From the NCBI GenBank assembly GCA_046703825.1, contig JBJKSO010000114.1:1-42375 (forward strand): DNA of 42,375 bases. Reading direction: 5' to 3'. Numbering within the stretch: position 1 is the first letter of the stretch; each line of letters starts with the position of its first letter. The position numbers were made by a program, and so were the translations under genes. Source of the DNA: JBJKSO01 sp046703825 (GTDB lineage Bacteria > Chloroflexota > Dormibacteria > Aeolococcales > Bog-877). The notes beneath the pieces were generated by a model that saw nothing but the letters and a program-made list of their open reading frames with translations, was not told the DNA's origin and did not search any database. Below are positions 1 through 7,919 of this stretch, piece by piece.

Positions 1-1
1 G

Positions 2-1927
2 AAGATCGTCTCCGACCTGCCCGCCTCCGACGTCACCAGCGCCAGCGTGGGGCAGACGCCCGCGGGGGCCTACGCGGTTGACATCACCTTCAACAGCCAG
101 GGTGCCGCCGTCTGGCAGCGGCTGACCAGTGCCGCCTGCACGCACAATCCAGGGTGCTCCGCGTCTGGCACCGGCGGCACCACTGCCGGCGCGCCGCCCA
201 CCTCGCAGCTGGCCATCTTCCTCGATACCCAAGTCCTCTCCGCCCCGGTGGTGGCCGGACCCAGCAGCAACCAGACCGAGATCAGCGGCAACTTCACCTT
301 CAAGTCGGCCCAACAGCTGGTCAACGACATCAACGCCGGCGCTCTGCCGGCTCAGATCGGTGTGGTGGCTTCCACCTCGGTGTCCGCCAGCCTTGGCCAG
401 CAATCGGTCCGGCAAAGTCTGATCGCCGGCGCCTTCGGTTTGCTGCTGGTGGTGCTGTTCATGGTCTTCTACTACCGGTTCCCCGGGGTACTGGCCAGCA
501 TCGCCCTGCTCTGCTATGCGCTGATCGTGCTTGCCATCTTCAAGTTGATCCCGGTGGTGCTCACCCTGCCGGGTCTGGCGGGCTTCATCCTGAGCGTCGG
601 TATGGCGGTCGACGCCAACGTGCTGATCTTCGAACGCATGAAGGAGGAACTGCGCCAGGGGAGACCCTTGGAGCTCGCCACCGAGTACGGCTACCGGCGC
701 GCCTGGCCGGCTATCCGCGACTCCAACATCTCGACCATGATCACTTGCGTCGTGCTGTATTTCTTCGGCAGCGCCGACGTGAAGGGTTTCGCGCTGACGC
801 TCCTGATCGGAGTGATCACCAGCATGTTCAGCGCGATCATCATCACCCACTCGCTGCTGCATTACGTGCAGCGCTGGTTCGCGTTCGCGCGCAACCCGGG
901 GCTTTACACGCGGTTGGTGCCGGCAGACCGCCTCGCTGGCGCCTTCATGCCCGGTCGCAAGTTCGACGTCGTGTCGCACCGGAACAAGTACTTCGCCGCC
1001 TCGCTCGCGATCATCCTGCCCGGGATCATCACCATCCTGGTGGCGGGGTTCAACTTGGGCGTCGACTTCACCGGAGGCGACAACATCACGGTCCAGCTCA
1101 AGCAGTCGCCGACCACGGCGCAGGTGCAGAAGGTGGCGAACGCGGCGTATCCGCGCGCGCACGCCACGGTGGTGGAGGAGGGTGGTCGCCACTACATGGT
1201 GACCACCCAGCCGATCACGTCGTCGGCATCGTCGGCGATCGTGCATGCGCTGGACAAGAAGTTCACCATCACCCGCAGCAAGTCGGGCAACCTCAACGTG
1301 GACGAGACCACGATCGGCCCCACCATCGCCACGAGCCTCGTGGTCAGCTCGGTGTTCCTGGTGATCGTGGCGGCGATCCTGATCTCCTTCTACTTGGGAT
1401 TCCGCTTTTCCAAGACGCCCATCGCGGCCCGACGGTTCGCTCTCTGCGCGATGGCCGCCCTGCTGCACGACGTCTTTGTGCTGGCCGGGATCTGGGCGAT
1501 CCTGGGGCACTTCAGTCAGTTGGGTCAGGTGAACACACTGTTCGTGACGGCGATCCTTACGGTGGTCGGCTTCTCGGTCCACGACACCATCGTGGTCTTC
1601 GACCGGATCCGCGAGAACCTCAGGGTGCAGGGGTCGCGGATGAGCTTCGAGCAGGTGGTGAACCTCTCGATCGCCCAGACGCTCTCGCGCTCGCTGAACA
1701 CGTCCCTGACGGTCATCTTCGTGCTGTTCACGCTGGTCCTCTTCGGTGGCTCTTCCATCCAGGGCTTCGCTTTGGCGCTGCTGATCGGCATCGCCTCTGG
1801 GACCTACAGCTCGATCTTCAACGCCAGCACCCTGCTGACCGCCTGGCGCCAGCTGGACCGGCGGGTACCGGTCGGCCGAACCAAGAGTCTGCCGGCGGGA
1901 GCGGCGGCTGCCGCCGGACGGAGCTGA
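2..1927 (+). CDS. secDF: SecDF fusion protein, Sec translocon accessory subunit (5' end outside window)
   Basis: This membrane protein uses the proton-motive force to help SecYEG complete protein export. The reading frame is open from base 2, so the N-terminus lies upstream; 641 residues are visible. The first ~120 residues are the end of the SecD periplasmic P1 domain. A SecD membrane block follows from about residue 134, containing the conserved GMAVDANVLIFERMKEELR stretch. From about residue 327 the chain continues without a stop into SecF, with the hallmark GVDFTGG (~353) and the late VGFSVHDTIVVFDRIREN segment. SecD and SecF are therefore one polypeptide here, as in some Bacillus-type bacteria, rather than two genes. 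The gene ends 48 bases before rimP, so it may be co-transcribed with the translation operon. The identification is secure; only the missing 5' end is unknown. Confidence 0.95.
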   Translation, partial: KIVSDLPASDVTSASVGQTPAGAYAVDITFNSQGAAVWQRLTSAACTHNPGCSASGTGGTTAGAPPTSQLAIFLDTQVLSAPVVAGPSSNQTEISGNFTFKSAQQLVNDINAGALPAQIGVVASTSVSASLGQQSVRQSLIAGAFGLLLVVLFMVFYYRFPGVLASIALLCYALIVLAIFKLIPVVLTLPGLAGFILSVGMAVDANVLIFERMKEELRQGRPLELATEYGYRRAWPAIRDSNISTMITCVVLYFFGSADVKGFALTLLIGVITSMFSAIIITHSLLHYVQRWFAFARNPGLYTRLVPADRLAGAFMPGRKFDVVSHRNKYFAASLAIILPGIITILVAGFNLGVDFTGGDNITVQLKQSPTTAQVQKVANAAYPRAHATVVEEGGRHYMVTTQPITSSASSAIVHALDKKFTITRSKSGNLNVDETTIGPTIATSLVVSSVFLVIVAAILISFYLGFRFSKTPIAARRFALCAMAALLHDVFVLAGIWAILGHFSQLGQVNTLFVTAILTVVGFSVHDTIVVFDRIRENLRVQGSRMSFEQVVNLSIAQTLSRSLNTSLTVIFVLFTLVLFGGSSIQGFALALLIGIASGTYSSIFNASTLLTAWRQLDRRVPVGRTKSLPAGAAAAAGRS

Positions 1928-1975
1928 GCGCCCCGACCGGGCCAGCCCGACCGGGCCCGACGGGCGGAAGACCAG

Positions 1976-2455
1976 GTGGCTAGCCAGCCCGATCGTCAGC
2001 GGCTGGGACAGCTGCTGCGGCCGGTGGTCGAGGGTCTGGGCCTGCAGCTGCTCGACCTGACCTGGGTGCCGCAGCGGGGGGCGGCCATCCTGAGGCTGAC
2101 GGTGGACCGACCGGGCGGGGTGACCCTCGACGAGTGCGGCGCCGCCAGCGAAGCGGTTTCCTTGCTGCTGGACCGGCGCGAGGAGCTGCTGCCAGCGCAC
2201 TACTACCTTGAGGTGTCGTCTCCCGGCGCCGAGCGCTTCCTTGCCAGCGAGGAGGACTTTCGCCAAGCGCTTGGGCGCAAGGTGCGCCTGGTGATCGGCG
2301 CGGGCGAGACCGAGACCGTGCTCGAGGGCAGGCTGGTGGCGGTCGCATCCGACACCCTGAGCGTGGAGGGGCGCCGGCCGCGCAGTCCCAAGCCGATTAC
2401 CTGGGAAGTTGAGCGCGCCCAGCTCCGTTCGGCGCGGGTCCTGGTGGACGTGTGA
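1976..2455 (+). CDS. rimP: Ribosome maturation factor RimP
   Basis: RimP (159 aa) assists 30S subunit assembly in the cytoplasm. The family core LEVSSPGAERFL is present at about residues 78-89, preceded by the N-terminal alpha/beta domain (LQLLDLTWVPQ, then DECGAASEAVSLLLD). A C-terminal SH3-like barrel (VRLVIGAGETETVLEGRLVAV) follows. The GTG start is preceded by a GGCGGAAG purine stretch, and it gives the usual family length. Its last codons overlap nusA by four bases (GTGA), so the two are likely translationally coupled. The rimP-nusA-ylxR-infB order is widely conserved in bacteria and supports the call. Confidence 0.95.
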   Translation: MASQPDRQRLGQLLRPVVEGLGLQLLDLTWVPQRGAAILRLTVDRPGGVTLDECGAASEAVSLLLDRREELLPAHYYLEVSSPGAERFLASEEDFRQALGRKVRLVIGAGETETVLEGRLVAVASDTLSVEGRRPRSPKPITWEVERAQLRSARVLVDV

Positions 2456-3528
2456 AGTACAGTCCCGCCTCCGGGCGCGAGCGCGCCGCATCCCCGGATG
2501 CCAACCAGCTGCTGCAGGAGCTGGAGGCCCAAGAGGGCGTCGACCCAACGCGGCTGCGGGAGCTGCTGCTGGCGGCGGTCCTGCGGGCCTGGTCGGAGGC
2601 CGGCCCCGATCAGCCCCCGCTTGCCCTCAGGGTGGACACGCAAACCGGGCGCCTGCAGGCGTTGACCAGCAGGCTGGTGGTCGCCTCTGAGAGCGAGCGG
2701 CCGGGGGAGATCTCATTGGAGCGTGCCGGTCTAGTCGACCCCGGCATCGGCGCCGGGGACGTGCTCCAGCTGCCGATCGAGCTGCCCCCCCAGGTCATGG
2801 GTAACGCCGCCCGGCTGGCCCGGGCCGCCTTGACCCAGACCGTGCGCGAGGCCCGGCGACAGCGGCTGCTGCTAGCCGCCCAAGAGCGTCGCTGGCAGTT
2901 GCTGGACACCGTGGTGGAGCGGGCCAGCCCGGCGGTCGAGGCGTTGCTGCGCGCCGGCGAGCTCCAGCTGCAGCTGCCGGTGGAGGAGCAGATCCCTGGC
3001 GAGAGGCTGGACCCCGGCTGCCACTTGGCGGTGGTTCTGGTACAGGTTGACGTGGTGGCGGCCGACCCTGGAGTGCGGCTGCGGGCCTCACGGACCAGCC
3101 CACTGTTGCTGCGGCGGCTGCTGGAGCGCGAGGTACCCGAGGCGGCGGACGCCACGGTCGTAGTTCGGGCGGTAGCCCGAGAGCCGGGCGAGCGCAGCAA
3201 GGTGGCGGTGCAGTCGCAGCGCCCGGGCATCGATCCCAAGGGGGCCTGCATCGGCCCCCGCGGGGTACGGATACGCTCGGTCGTGGCCCAGCTCGGCGGA
3301 GAGCGGGTTGACGTGGTCGAGTGGTCGGCGGAGATCGCGGAGTTCGTGGGCAACGCGCTGGCCCCGGCGCGGGTGGAGTCGGTGCGCACCGACCCTGACG
3401 CCCACCGCGCCCTGGTGGAGGTGGCTCCGGACCAGCTCACGCTGGCGATCGGCCGCGAGGGTCAGAACGCTCGGCTGGCCTCCCGTCTCACCGGCTGGGG
3501 GATCGAGATCCACCCGCTCGGCGGGTGA
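2452..3528 (+). CDS. nusA: Transcription termination/antitermination factor NusA
   Basis: NusA (358 aa) binds RNA polymerase and nascent RNA and modulates pausing, termination and antitermination. Visible parts are an N-terminal RNAP-binding domain (~15-135), a very divergent S1 region (~140-205, ending in the typical LRASRTSPLLLRRLLEREVPE segment), KH1 (~240-290, with GIDPKGACIGPRGVRI and WSAEIAEFVGNAL) and KH2 (~295-355, with LTLAIGREGQNARLASRLTG). There is no acidic C-terminal repeat, as in most non-proteobacterial NusA. The GTG start overlaps the rimP stop (GTGA); no other start upstream of the conserved N-terminal helix is plausible. Its stop in turn overlaps the ylxR GTG. Confidence 0.94.
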   Translation: MKYSPASGRERAASPDANQLLQELEAQEGVDPTRLRELLLAAVLRAWSEAGPDQPPLALRVDTQTGRLQALTSRLVVASESERPGEISLERAGLVDPGIGAGDVLQLPIELPPQVMGNAARLARAALTQTVREARRQRLLLAAQERRWQLLDTVVERASPAVEALLRAGELQLQLPVEEQIPGERLDPGCHLAVVLVQVDVVAADPGVRLRASRTSPLLLRRLLEREVPEAADATVVVRAVAREPGERSKVAVQSQRPGIDPKGACIGPRGVRIRSVVAQLGGERVDVVEWSAEIAEFVGNALAPARVESVRTDPDAHRALVEVAPDQLTLAIGREGQNARLASRLTGWGIEIHPLGG

Positions 3529-3815
3529 CCCCTCCCCAACGGACCTGCATCGGCTGTCGCCAGAAGCGTGCCCAGAAAGAGCTGATCCGGCTGGAGCAGG
3601 CGGCCGATGGCGTTAGGGTTAGCAGCGTCGCCGACGGGCGCCGGGGCCGGGGCGCGTACGTCTGTGCCAAGATGGAGTGCTGGACCAGGGCCCGGAGGAG
3701 GCGCGCGCTGGCCCGGGCGCTGCACGTCGAGGGGCAGCATGTCGATTACGCCGCACTGGAAGCGCAGCTCGTGGGTATGATCTCTGGTCCGCCCTCGGGA
3801 GGTGGTGCCGGCTGA
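3525..3815 (+). CDS. ylxR: YlxR (DUF448) family protein, RNase P modulator-like RNA-binding protein
   Basis: Small basic protein of 96 aa with the YlxR signature near the N-terminus (RTCIGCRQKR, then KELIRL) and the RGRGAYVCAKMECWTRA loop around residues 43-58. In Bacillus subtilis the family member (RnpM) binds RNase P RNA; in other bacteria it is a nucleoid-associated regulator. The GTG start overlaps the nusA stop by four bases. The gene ends in two consecutive in-frame TGA codons (3813-3818), immediately followed by the AGGAGG ribosome-binding site of infB. The family assignment is sure; the cellular role here is inferred. Confidence 0.93.
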   Translation: MTPPQRTCIGCRQKRAQKELIRLEQAADGVRVSSVADGRRGRGAYVCAKMECWTRARRRRALARALHVEGQHVDYAALEAQLVGMISGPPSGGGAG

Positions 3816-3817
3816 TG

Positions 3818-3823
3818 AGGAGG
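3818..3823 (+). promoter_or_regulatory. Shine-Dalgarno site that decides the infB start
   Basis: A consensus AGGAGG lies 7 nt before an ATC codon at 3831 but 25 nt before the first conventional in-frame start (GTG 3849). The two in-frame TGA codons at 3813-3818 exclude any start further upstream. The site therefore argues for initiation at the ATC. Confidence 0.7.
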
Positions 3824-3830
3824 AAGAGCT

Positions 3831-5594
3831 ATCGCTAAAGCCAAGCAGGTGGCGTTGCCCAGCAATCTCACCGTGAAGTCGCTGGCCGACGCCATCGGGG
3901 TGTCTCCTGCCGAGGTCTCCAAGATCCTGATGCAGCATCGGATTTTGGCCAGCATCAACCAGACCATCGACCCGGGCACCGCGCGGCTGGTCACCGATCA
4001 GTTGGAGATCGAGATCGGGGAGCCGGAGCCCGCTGCCGAGGTGCCCGAGGCGCAGGCCGCACCGCCCGCTCCGCCGCCAGGCAAGGGCCAGAACTTGCAG
4101 CCCCGTCCGCCGGTGGTCACCGTTCTCGGCCACGTGGACCACGGCAAGACGAGCCTTTTGGATGCGATCCGCAAGACATCGGTGGCGGAGCGCGAGGCCG
4201 GCGGAATCACCCAGCGCATCGGCGCCTCAGTGGTCGAGCACCAGGGGCGGCAGATCACGTTCGTCGACACCCCCGGTCATGAGGCCTTCACCGCCATGCG
4301 CGCCCGCGGAGCCAACGTGACCGACTTGGCGGTGCTGGTGGTGGCGGCGGACGACGGGGTGATGCCTCAGACGGAAGAGGCGATCCAGCACGTGCGCAAC
4401 GCGGGCGTGCCGATCTTGGTCGCGATCAACAAGATCGATCGCGACGACGCCAACCCGGACCGGGTCAAGCAGCAGCTGGCCGAGCACACCGTGGTGGTGG
4501 AGGACTTCGGCGGCGACGTGGTCGCGGTCCCGGTCTCCGCTCGCACCGGCGAGGGGCTGGACCACCTGCTGGAGATGATTTTGCTGGTCACCGACTTGAA
4601 CCAGCCCAAGGCCGATCGGGATCGGGCCGCCGAGGCGGTGGTGCTGGACTCCAACCTGGACCGGGGCCGCGGACCGGTGGCGGCGGTGCTGGTGCAGCAG
4701 GGCATCCTGCGCGTAGGCGACTTCTTCGTGATCGGAGCCATCGCCGGCCGGGTCCGGGCGCTGGTGGACGACTCGGGTGAGCGGATCAGCGCGATCCTGC
4801 CCGGCCTGCCCGCCTTGGTGGTGGGTTTGCCCGAGGTGGCAACGGCCGGCGATCGCTTGGTGGTGGTGGGGTCGGAGCGGGACGCTCGGGCCCGAGCCGA
4901 GTCAGCGCGGATCGCGTCGCGCGCCGGGCGGGCCGACCAGGCTCGCGTCAGCCTGGCGGAGCTCAGCCGCCAGTCAGGAGAGAGCCTGCGTGACTTGGAC
5001 CTGGTGGTCAAGGCGGACACCCAGGGGTCGCTCGAGGCGCTCAGGAGTTCCCTGCTGCGCTTCTCTGACCCCAGCGTCCGACTGCGCTTGGTCTACGACG
5101 GGGTGGGACCGATCAGCGAGACCGACGTCGACTTGGCGGCCGCCGCCAACGCCATCGTGGTGGGCTTCAACGTCCGCCCCGACGCCGGGGCGAAGACGGC
5201 TGCCGAGCGGCAGGGCATTGACCTGCGCACCTACGACGTCGTCTACCAGATCACCGAGGACATTGAGCGGGCGATCCGCGGCCTGCACGAACCGACCTTC
5301 GAGGAGGTCTTCGAGGGAAGGGCGGAGATCAAGGCGCGCATCCGGGTGCCGCGGGTGGGCTTCATCGCCGGCTCCCAGGTGAGCGAGGGGCACGTGACCC
5401 GCGGCTCGTTGGCGGTCGTGACTCGCGAAGGCAAAGAGATCCACCGCACCAGGATCGAGTCACTGCGCCGCTTCAAAGACGACGTACGCGAGGTGGCTCA
5501 GGGGTACGAGTGCGGCATCGAGCTCGAGGGGTACCAGGAGTTCGCCGAAGGCGATGTGCTGGAATGCTATGTGGTGCAGCAACGCAACCGCTGA
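3831..5594 (+). CDS. infB: Translation initiation factor IF-2, apparent ATC start
   Basis: IF-2 is the GTPase that delivers initiator tRNA to the 30S subunit. From ATC 3831 the protein is 587 aa (581 from GTG 3849), a short form without the long N-terminal extension of enterobacteria. In order it has an N-terminal IF2-N helix domain (LTVKSLADAIGVSPAEVSKILM), a Pro/Ala linker, the G domain with GHVDHGKTS (G1), GGITQ (G2), DTPGH (G3), NKID (G4) and SARTGEG (G5), then domains II, III and the C-terminal tRNA-binding domain (GHVTRGSLAVVTREGKEIH, FKDDVREVAQGYECGI). The ATC choice rests on the perfectly placed AGGAGG. GTG 3849 is the conventional alternative and would remove only six residues. The gene is in the same frame as ylxR, separated by tandem TGA stops. 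Confidence 0.93.
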   Translation: MAKAKQVALPSNLTVKSLADAIGVSPAEVSKILMQHRILASINQTIDPGTARLVTDQLEIEIGEPEPAAEVPEAQAAPPAPPPGKGQNLQPRPPVVTVLGHVDHGKTSLLDAIRKTSVAEREAGGITQRIGASVVEHQGRQITFVDTPGHEAFTAMRARGANVTDLAVLVVAADDGVMPQTEEAIQHVRNAGVPILVAINKIDRDDANPDRVKQQLAEHTVVVEDFGGDVVAVPVSARTGEGLDHLLEMILLVTDLNQPKADRDRAAEAVVLDSNLDRGRGPVAAVLVQQGILRVGDFFVIGAIAGRVRALVDDSGERISAILPGLPALVVGLPEVATAGDRLVVVGSERDARARAESARIASRAGRADQARVSLAELSRQSGESLRDLDLVVKADTQGSLEALRSSLLRFSDPSVRLRLVYDGVGPISETDVDLAAAANAIVVGFNVRPDAGAKTAAERQGIDLRTYDVVYQITEDIERAIRGLHEPTFEEVFEGRAEIKARIRVPRVGFIAGSQVSEGHVTRGSLAVVTREGKEIHRTRIESLRRFKDDVREVAQGYECGIELEGYQEFAEGDVLECYVVQQRNR

Positions 5595-5618
5595 CGCGGA
5601 TTGCTGCGGTCGCTGAGG

Positions 5619-6002
5619 ATGCCGGGCAGTCACTCCGCCGGGCACCGCATGGAGCGCATCAACGCCCAGCTGCAGCAGGAACTGGCCTTGGCCCTGGCGC
5701 GCGATGTAAAGGATCCTCGCGTTCAGCTGGTGACGGTCGTCAGCGTCGCGTGTTCGCCCGACCTGTCCTACGCTCGGGTGCGGGTGAGCTCGCTCGGCGA
5801 GGCCGCGCAGCAGACCCAGACGTTGCGTGCCCTGCGCTCGATGGTCGGGTTTCTGCGTCACCTGCTGGGAGAGCGCTTGGACAATCTGCGCCGGATTCCG
5901 AGGCTGGACTTCCAGCTGGACCAGTCGATTGCCTACGGCGTGCGGGTCGGGACCATGCTGCGGGAACTGGAAGCCCAGGGCCAAGACGGGTCCGATGACT
6001 GA
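5619..6002 (+). CDS. rbfA: 30S ribosome-binding factor RbfA
   Basis: RbfA binds the immature 30S subunit near the 5' end of 16S rRNA and acts in late assembly. From ATG 5619 it is 127 aa. The family pattern is clear: an N-terminal helix (HRMERINAQLQQELALALA), the KDPRVQLVTVVSVACSPDLS strand region and RVRVSSLG, then an RHLLGERLDNLRRIPRLDFQLDQS segment. A TTG at 5601 would add six residues and an ATG at 5649 would cut into the first helix; neither candidate has a strong Shine-Dalgarno site. The C-terminus overlaps the next gene by eight bases. Confidence 0.9.
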   Translation: MPGSHSAGHRMERINAQLQQELALALARDVKDPRVQLVTVVSVACSPDLSYARVRVSSLGEAAQQTQTLRALRSMVGFLRHLLGERLDNLRRIPRLDFQLDQSIAYGVRVGTMLRELEAQGQDGSDD

Positions 6003-6969
6003 GGCGCTGGAACAGGCTCGGGAGGTGGTGCGCCAGCACGACAATTTCCTTTGCGTCGCCCACAAGGACGCCGACGCTGACTCTCTGGGAAGCGCCCTGG
6101 CGTTCGCCTCATTCCTGATGAGCCAGGGCAAGCGGGTGTTTGTCTGGGTCCCAGATCCCGTCCCTGCCCAGCTCGACTACCTGCCCGGATTTCACCTCGT
6201 CAACCGCGCCGAGGCCCCGGCGGACGCGGCGGCGGTGGCCTTCGACGCGGGCAGCCCCACCCGGTTCGGCAACCTGCGCGACCGCATCGAGGCGGCTCCG
6301 GTCACGGTGGTCTTTGACCACCACACCAGCAACACCGGGTTTGGCGATGTGGCCGTGATCGACCGCGAGGCGGCTGCCACCGGGGTGATCGTCTACCGGG
6401 CTCTGCTCGCCTGGGGGGCCAGGGTGGACGACGCGGCGGCAACCAATCTGTACGCCGCCATCTTCACTGACACCGGCGGATTTCGCCACGACAACACCTC
6501 CGCGGAGGTCCTCCAGCTCGGGGCCGATCTGGCTCGTCTGGGTGCCGACCCTGCCTGGGTGGCGCTCAAGAGCTACAAGTCCAGACCGGAGACCACCCTG
6601 CGGCTGCACGCCCTGGCTTCGGTCGCGGCCCGCTACGAACTGGGGGGTCGGCTGATCTGGAGCGAGGTAACCCAGGCGATGCTGGAGGAGTCGGGGGCGA
6701 GGCTGGAAGAGTCGGAGGGGATCATCGACATCCTGCAGACGCTGGACACCATGCAGTGCGCCATCCTCTTCAAGGAGGTGGGCCCAGACTGTACACGCGT
6801 GAGCGTGCGCACCCGCGGCGATCTGGCTGCCCACCAGCTGGTGGCGGAATTCGGGGGCGGCGGCCATTTGCGGGCGGCTGGCGCCGAGGTGGCCGCGCCG
6901 CTGGCCGAGGTGCAGGGTTGGGTGCTGGCGCTGGTGCGGTCGGCGATCGAGGCGGACGGGATCGGGTGA
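5995..6969 (+). CDS. nrnA: DHH/DHHA1 phosphoesterase, NrnA-like oligoribonuclease/pAp phosphatase
   Basis: Predicted cytoplasmic Mn-dependent phosphoesterase of 324 aa. NrnA proteins degrade short RNA oligomers and hydrolyse 3',5'-pAp; related proteins act on c-di-AMP or pApA. The metal-binding motifs are AHKDADADSLGS (~residues 21-32), an aspartate in AFDAGS, the name-giving DHH in FDHHTS (~108-113) and FTDTGGFRHDN (~156-166). The C-terminal DHHA1 domain carries the substrate-binding GGGGHLRAAG (~286-295). The ATG at 5995 overlaps the rbfA stop; the same frame stays open further upstream, but only as an out-of-frame shadow of rbfA. rbfA-nrnA-truB-ribF is a common order. Substrate preference cannot be read from sequence alone. 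Confidence 0.92.
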   Translation: MTEALEQAREVVRQHDNFLCVAHKDADADSLGSALAFASFLMSQGKRVFVWVPDPVPAQLDYLPGFHLVNRAEAPADAAAVAFDAGSPTRFGNLRDRIEAAPVTVVFDHHTSNTGFGDVAVIDREAAATGVIVYRALLAWGARVDDAAATNLYAAIFTDTGGFRHDNTSAEVLQLGADLARLGADPAWVALKSYKSRPETTLRLHALASVAARYELGGRLIWSEVTQAMLEESGARLEESEGIIDILQTLDTMQCAILFKEVGPDCTRVSVRTRGDLAAHQLVAEFGGGGHLRAAGAEVAAPLAEVQGWVLALVRSAIEADGIG

Positions 6970-7919
6970 GCGCCGCCTTGCAGGCCGGACAGCGCGCCGA
7001 TCGGCGGTCGACCCAGCTGTGCGGCGTTCTCAACGTGGCCAAGCCCGATGGCATGACCTCCTTCGCCGTGATCAGGGAAGCGCGTCGGGTCTTGGGTGAG
7101 CGTCAGATCGGCCATGCCGGGACCCTGGATCCCGCGGCCTCGGGCGTGCTGCCTCTCTGCGTCGGTCGCGCCACCCGGCTGGTGGAGTACATCCTGAGCC
7201 AGCCCAAGACCTACCACGCCCGGCTGCGGCTGGGTGAGGTCAGCGACACTGGGGATTTGGAGGGGGAGGTCACCAGGTCCGGCTCGGCCGAAGGCTTGGA
7301 CCAGAACCAGGTCGAGCGAGCACTGGCTGGATTCGTCGGCCTTGTGCAGCAGGTGCCTCCCATGCACTCGGCGGCGCGCTTCAAGGGGCGCCACCTCTAC
7401 GAGCTGGCCCGCCAAGGGCTGGACGTGGAGCGCAAGCCCAAGACGGTTGAGATCAAGAGCATCGATCTGATCGGCTTCTCCGGGGGTGATGTGGCCGAGG
7501 CCGAGGTGCGCGTGGTCTGCGGTCGGGGCACCTACCTGCGCGTGCTCGCCAGTGACCTGGGCGAGCGGCTCGGCACCGGTGGGTTGCTGGCCTGGCTGGA
7601 GCGAACTCAGTACGGCCCATTCGCGCTTTCGGAGGCGGTAACCCTGCAGCAGTTGCGGGATGACCCGGACCCCGCCGCCTTGCTCTCGCCTCCGGAGACG
7701 GCGGTCCTGCATCTGCCCCGGGTGGAACTCTCACCGTCATCGGCGCTGGCGGTCCAGCGCGGCCAGGGCGCCTGGCTGCAGCGGCCCCCGGAGGGCGAGC
7801 CGGTCGCCGAGGCTCGAGAGGTCCGCGCCCATGCCCCCGACGGCCGGCTGGTGGCGGTTGGCGAGCTCCGCGGGCTCCGCTTCCGACCCGCCAAGGTGCT
7901 GCTGCCCCTAGGTGCCTGA
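6966..7919 (+). CDS. truB: tRNA pseudouridine(55) synthase TruB
   Basis: TruB isomerises U55 in the T-loop of tRNAs. The GTG at 6966 overlaps the preceding TGA (GTGA) and gives 317 aa. Family motifs include LNVAKPDGMTSF (~22-33), the catalytic loop GHAGTLDPAASGVL with its aspartate near residue 54, KTYHARLRLG, a PPMHSAARFKGRHLYELARQG segment (~135-155) and the CGRGTYLRVLASDLGERLG stretch. The C-terminal part (~255-317) is a PUA-like barrel ending LRFRPAKVLLPLG. The frame is open further upstream to about 6756, but that part is a shadow of the DHH gene. Confidence 0.94.
   Translation: MSAALQAGQRADRRSTQLCGVLNVAKPDGMTSFAVIREARRVLGERQIGHAGTLDPAASGVLPLCVGRATRLVEYILSQPKTYHARLRLGEVSDTGDLEGEVTRSGSAEGLDQNQVERALAGFVGLVQQVPPMHSAARFKGRHLYELARQGLDVERKPKTVEIKSIDLIGFSGGDVAEAEVRVVCGRGTYLRVLASDLGERLGTGGLLAWLERTQYGPFALSEAVTLQQLRDDPDPAALLSPPETAVLHLPRVELSPSSALAVQRGQGAWLQRPPEGEPVAEAREVRAHAPDGRLVAVGELRGLRFRPAKVLLPLGA

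Noticed and set aside
2610..3440. Minus-strand open frame inside nusA
   Set aside because: Ser/Arg/Thr-rich shadow product without motifs; nusA is unambiguous on the other strand.
5827..5994. Upstream extension of the DHH phosphoesterase frame
   Set aside because: Cys/Trp-rich out-of-frame translation of rbfA; the ATG at 5995 overlaps the rbfA stop as expected.
6756..6965. Upstream extension of truB
   Set aside because: Gly/Arg-rich shadow of the DHH gene; GTG 6966 with a GTGA overlap fits.
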